DNA from: Dioscorea cayenensis subsp. rotundata | Lineage: Eukaryota; Streptophyta; Magnoliopsida; Dioscoreales; Dioscoreaceae | NCBI RefSeq assembly: GCF_009730915.1 | Contig: NC_052483.1 | Location: 6,138,001 to 6,202,000, forward strand | DNA: 64,000 nucleotides | Reading direction: 5' to 3' | Made by a program: the position numbers and the translations under genes | Shown: positions 61,386-64,000 of the stretch, piece after piece | How the letters are laid out: every line of letters starts with the position of its first letter | Numbering within the stretch: the stretch's first letter is position 1 | The notes under the pieces: model-generated | Told to the model about the DNA's origin: nothing | The model's database searches: none | Seen by the model: the letters and a program-made list of their open reading frames with translations, nothing else

Positions 61386-63092
61386 TTAAAGAGAAGGGCC
61401 CTGCCCCTGAGTAGCCGCACCATCAATATCAAGTCTTCCCTTCTTGTGCAGAGAAGAGGAAGATTGCGGATCATGTCGATCTAGAGCTTCTTTTCGTAGA
61501 CCATTCGTATACTGAACCAATGTCATAGAGTCATCTGGTTCTTCAGGATCATCATATTCTGACATGGCACAGTCACTATCATCTTCATCAGTCTCTTCTT
61601 CCCCAGAATCACTCATAGAGAGATCAGAGTTTTCTAGCAAAGGAGAGGGATTCAAAGCTCCAGTGACTTGCACAATGGCTAAAGCATGAGAAGGAGGGGG
61701 AGGGGCAAGGTTGGACCTAGCTGGTGGGTCATCTGAAGTCCGAAGGATAGGAGGAAGAGAGTGGGTCTGACAAGGCTGCTTCATTTTCTTCTTGGAACTC
61801 ACAGAGGGATTGGGACAAGGCACTGGGTCAGGATTGTTTAGAGAACCAACGTCTCTTTTTTCAGTTGGAACTAGAGCCATGGACAAGTCCATATCGAGAA
61901 CAGGAACAGGAGTCAAGTCAGCAGTAATGCCCGCCTCCTGAACAGGGATGTGAGTAAAAGCATTGGATCGTTCTCCAGAAAAGCCACCTCTGCCGCGAGA
62001 GGAAAATCCTCCACGTGGCGAGCGAGAGTTCCCAAAACGAGGCCAAACTTTGGGATCATCGACAGTGGGTCTCACATGCGCCTCACGTGATGCTGGGTTC
62101 CCAGCACCACCACCGGCGCCACCGCGGCCACCACCTCTCCCTCTTCGTCGAGAAACTAACATCCAAGGACCGAAATCAGTATCAGCACTCTCAGACAGAC
62201 TATCATCATGGAGTGGAGGCATAGCACCGTCCCTTGCCTCCATGCCATTGTTCTGGGATACAGAATCCTCCCTTATCTCCATCCCGTTGGGTTCGCCTTG
62301 AACATGAGACGGGGGTGACAAGGGACGATTTAGATTCCTAGAACTTCGGCGGCTGCAGAGATTCGAGCCATGACCAACCATACCACAATGGTAGCAGAAA
62401 GTAGGGAGCTTTTCGTACAGAACAACCACGAACACCCTGTTCTCGTCATCCCCAAGCCAAAAACCTTGCTTCAAAGGCTTGGAAAGATCTATCTCCAAGC
62501 AAACGCGGGCATATCTTGACCTGGACATGGAAAGAGTGAACTCGTCTATCTTCAACAAACGCCCTAAAGAGGAGGAAATGGTTTCAAGGGTCTCCCCATC
62601 CCAGAATTCCACTGGTAAATTATGTAATTGAACCCAAATGACCGCAGAGGAAAGTTTGGTGAAAGCTGGTTCAAAGAAAGGCTTCCATGGCGCAAGTTGA
62701 AGAATAGCTCCATTGACAGCCCATGGACCATCAAACAGAATTTTTTGAGAAATTTCAAAAGATTCACATCTAAACAAAAGATAACCATTCGGTAGATCAG
62801 AAATACTGATTTCACCAATATCATTCCACTTGGACTGAAGGATAGATTTAACTTGATCGAACGGGGGTGGCTTGCCAAAGAATTTGCCAAGCAAAGAATG
62901 TTGAATGCGAAGACGAGCTCTGGCCATAGCATCCCCATCTAGGCGGATAAATTCAGATGTTGAAGCCTTGAGTTTTCTCAGCACTGGTCCTTCCACCAAC
63001 GGAGAAGGAGTTTGATTTGGACGGTTCTTAACAGCAGCAACTATCTCCGCCCAAGAAGGGGGAGAAGAGGAATTTGGTCCCCCGCTTGCCAT
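61386..63092 (-). CDS. LINE ORF1: DUF4283 / CCHC zinc-knuckle RNA-binding protein
   Basis: 568 residues from ATG at 63092 (MASGGPNSSSPPSW) to a stop at 61386. A DUF4283 domain spans about residues 55-210 (LLGKFFGKPPPFDQV, WVQLHNLPVEFWDGETL). A CCHC zinc knuckle CYHCGMVGHGSNLC follows at about 233-246. The C-terminal half is low-complexity with Gly/Arg-rich (RRRGRGGGRGG) and acidic (EEETDEDD) stretches. In plant L1 elements this protein binds the LINE RNA in the ribonucleoprotein. The frame is intact. Confidence 0.92.
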   Translation of the reverse strand: MASGGPNSSSPPSWAEIVAAVKNRPNQTPSPLVEGPVLRKLKASTSEFIRLDGDAMARARLRIQHSLLGKFFGKPPPFDQVKSILQSKWNDIGEISISDLPNGYLLFRCESFEISQKILFDGPWAVNGAILQLAPWKPFFEPAFTKLSSAVIWVQLHNLPVEFWDGETLETISSSLGRLLKIDEFTLSMSRSRYARVCLEIDLSKPLKQGFWLGDDENRVFVVVLYEKLPTFCYHCGMVGHGSNLCSRRSSRNLNRPLSPPSHVQGEPNGMEIREDSVSQNNGMEARDGAMPPLHDDSLSESADTDFGPWMLVSRRRGRGGGRGGAGGGAGNPASREAHVRPTVDDPKVWPRFGNSRSPRGGFSSRGRGGFSGERSNAFTHIPVQEAGITADLTPVPVLDMDLSMALVPTEKRDVGSLNNPDPVPCPNPSVSSKKKMKQPCQTHSLPPILRTSDDPPARSNLAPPPPSHALAIVQVTGALNPSPLLENSDLSMSDSGEEETDEDDSDCAMSEYDDPEEPDDSMTLVQYTNGLRKEALDRHDPQSSSSLHKKGRLDIDGAATQGQGPSL

Positions 63093-63182
63093 GGCAAGAG
63101 GGGAGAAGAAACGAGACTCTCAGGAGGGGGAAAATCAGAGGGGAGAAGAAACGAGGGTCACTGTTTATAGAATTGGATTTTT

Positions 63183-64000
63183 AGCAAAGATGAAAATGAA
63201 CTAAACGTAGTGACATATATTATTATTTATCAGTGGATACTAATGTTGTTTCAACATTTAAAGGAACATATTTTTTTTTAAAATACTAATAAATTAGAAG
63301 ATTGGCATCAAATTGGTGATTTTTATTTCATGAAGTTAGTCAATCATTTACAACAAATCAAATTGGAGTGGTTAGTTTTCATTTTTCATGGATTCTTGTT
63401 TTGATCAGGATATGTAGCTTATATATATATATATATATATCCCTTTCAATTTTTTGTTAATTAAATATAATTTATAGTAACAGAATATTTTATAAAACTG
63501 AATTTTATGTCTTTTGGGAAAGCAGACATAAACTTAAGTTTATTTCATTTATTATTAAAATTTCCATAATCAATGATGTTTGACTTGATACTAAGTAATA
63601 TGCATTATTAAGATATACATTGGGTACATAATACATTTATTACCAAATAATTAATCGCCATCACATCTAAATAAACGTTCAAAGTAAATAGTCATGTTGT
63701 AATACAACATGATCAATGATTGGTCATGTTTCAACATAATAATAATAATTATATAACCATTTCAAAAAATTATATATATATATATATATATAGTTGAATT
63801 AGTTAGCTAATTAATGATGATAAAAGGATAACTTAAAAGAACAATTCAAAGAAGAATGGGTATAGTTGAAATAATTACCTAATTAATTATTTTTTAATAA
63901 TAAAGACGTGAGACGCATCTGCTAAAAGAACCTACCGTAAAAAAAAAACATATACCATCGAAAACTTTACTCGTCCACATCATATGAAGATTTTGAGTTT
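63183..64000. other. Block B tail and right flank
   Basis: It continues the CNL upstream region split by the LINE and aligns with 21340-21870 to about 63745. TA microsatellites lie at 63421-63440 and 63774-63793. The last 250 bases are AT-rich with nothing recognised. Confidence 0.6.

Larger units (their letters stand above)
57014..63165 (-). mobile_element. Full-length L1-type LINE, 17-bp TSD
   Basis: The 17-bp duplication TATAGAATTGGATTTTT flanks the element (56997-57013 and 63166-63182). The poly-A tail is the T-run at about 57008-57022. Order from the 5' end (right): short GC-rich leader with a duplicated 'ggggagaagaaacgag', ORF1 (61386-63092), an 88-bp spacer, and ORF2 (57188-61297) with endonuclease, reverse transcriptase, zf-RVT and RNase H domains. 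Complete length and a perfect duplication suggest a recent insertion. It lies in the upstream region of the third CNL copy. Confidence 0.95.
29745..63745. repeat. Segmental duplication, block B
   Basis: Collinear partner of block A (6050-21870), same orientation. It is interrupted by the Mutator-like element (30951-38162), the CACTA-like element (41294-46582) and the LINE (57014-63165), plus a ~630-bp insertion/replacement at 29976-30613. It retains 40770-41290 and 46590-47890, which block A has lost. Its left edge falls within about 15 bases of the CACTA-like element at 25744-29733. Confidence 0.88.

Noticed and set aside
59630..61474. Start of LINE ORF2 at 61474
   Set aside because: The extra N-terminal residues overlap ORF1 in another frame; MIDKITKLVCWNCRG at 61297 is the usual start just before the endonuclease motif.
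61963..62301. Plus-strand open frames antisense to LINE ORF1
   Set aside because: Shadow frames of a GC-rich, Pro/Gly-rich coding region.

Overview
The window is nuclear DNA of a flowering plant: AT-rich, with spliced genes, plant-type CC-NB-ARC-LRR (CNL) resistance genes, a plant L1-type LINE with an RNase H domain, CACTA, Mutator, hAT and TRIM elements, and one 1,000-N assembly gap (2536-3535). A yam-like monocot is only my guess; nothing in the sequence fixes the species. All statements come from reading the sequence; no identities or alignments were computed, and ends marked approximate were placed by eye.

The main architecture is a direct segmental duplication. Block A (about 6050-21870) and block B (about 29745-63745) carry the same order: a non-coding stretch, a CNL NB-ARC relic, C-terminal exons of a Raf-like MAPKKK relic, more non-coding sequence, then a complete CNL gene on the minus strand with its upstream region. 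Block B is twice as long because a 7.2-kb Mutator-like element (30951-38162, 10-bp target duplication), a 5.3-kb CACTA-like element (41294-46582) and a 6.2-kb LINE (57014-63165, 17-bp target duplication) are inserted in it. Block A carries its own insertions: an LTR-like piece (13079-15025), a 492-bp MITE (15966-16457) and a TRIM array (18017-18827). Each block gives the empty site for most insertions in the other.

The CNL of block B (51648-55599) looks intact: two large exons plus a very short third, with about 972 predicted residues. The CNL of block A (15614-21022) has the same exon plan but its NB-ARC/LRR exon is split by a tandem TRIM array with four LTRs and three internal segments, flanked by the 5-bp duplication CATGT. 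Apart from this insertion the reading frame is open. A third CNL survives only as a decayed first exon at 56515-56700.

Between the blocks (22142-29744) are an unassigned LTR-like stretch, an RNase H relic split by a MITE, a hAT MITE, and a 4-kb CACTA-like element (25744-29733) with intron-bearing fragments of three unrelated host genes: a NUDIX hydrolase, an ER-type Ca2+-ATPase and a DnaJ co-chaperone. The second CACTA-like element carries a Rop/RAC GTPase fragment. The left end (1-6050) is nested Mutator-type elements, long inverted repeats and AT-rich sequence with no gene I can support.

In short, this is a resistance-gene duplication remodelled by gene-capturing DNA transposons and retroelements. 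The likely functional host gene is the CNL at 51648-55599; most other protein-coding traces are transposon genes or relics.
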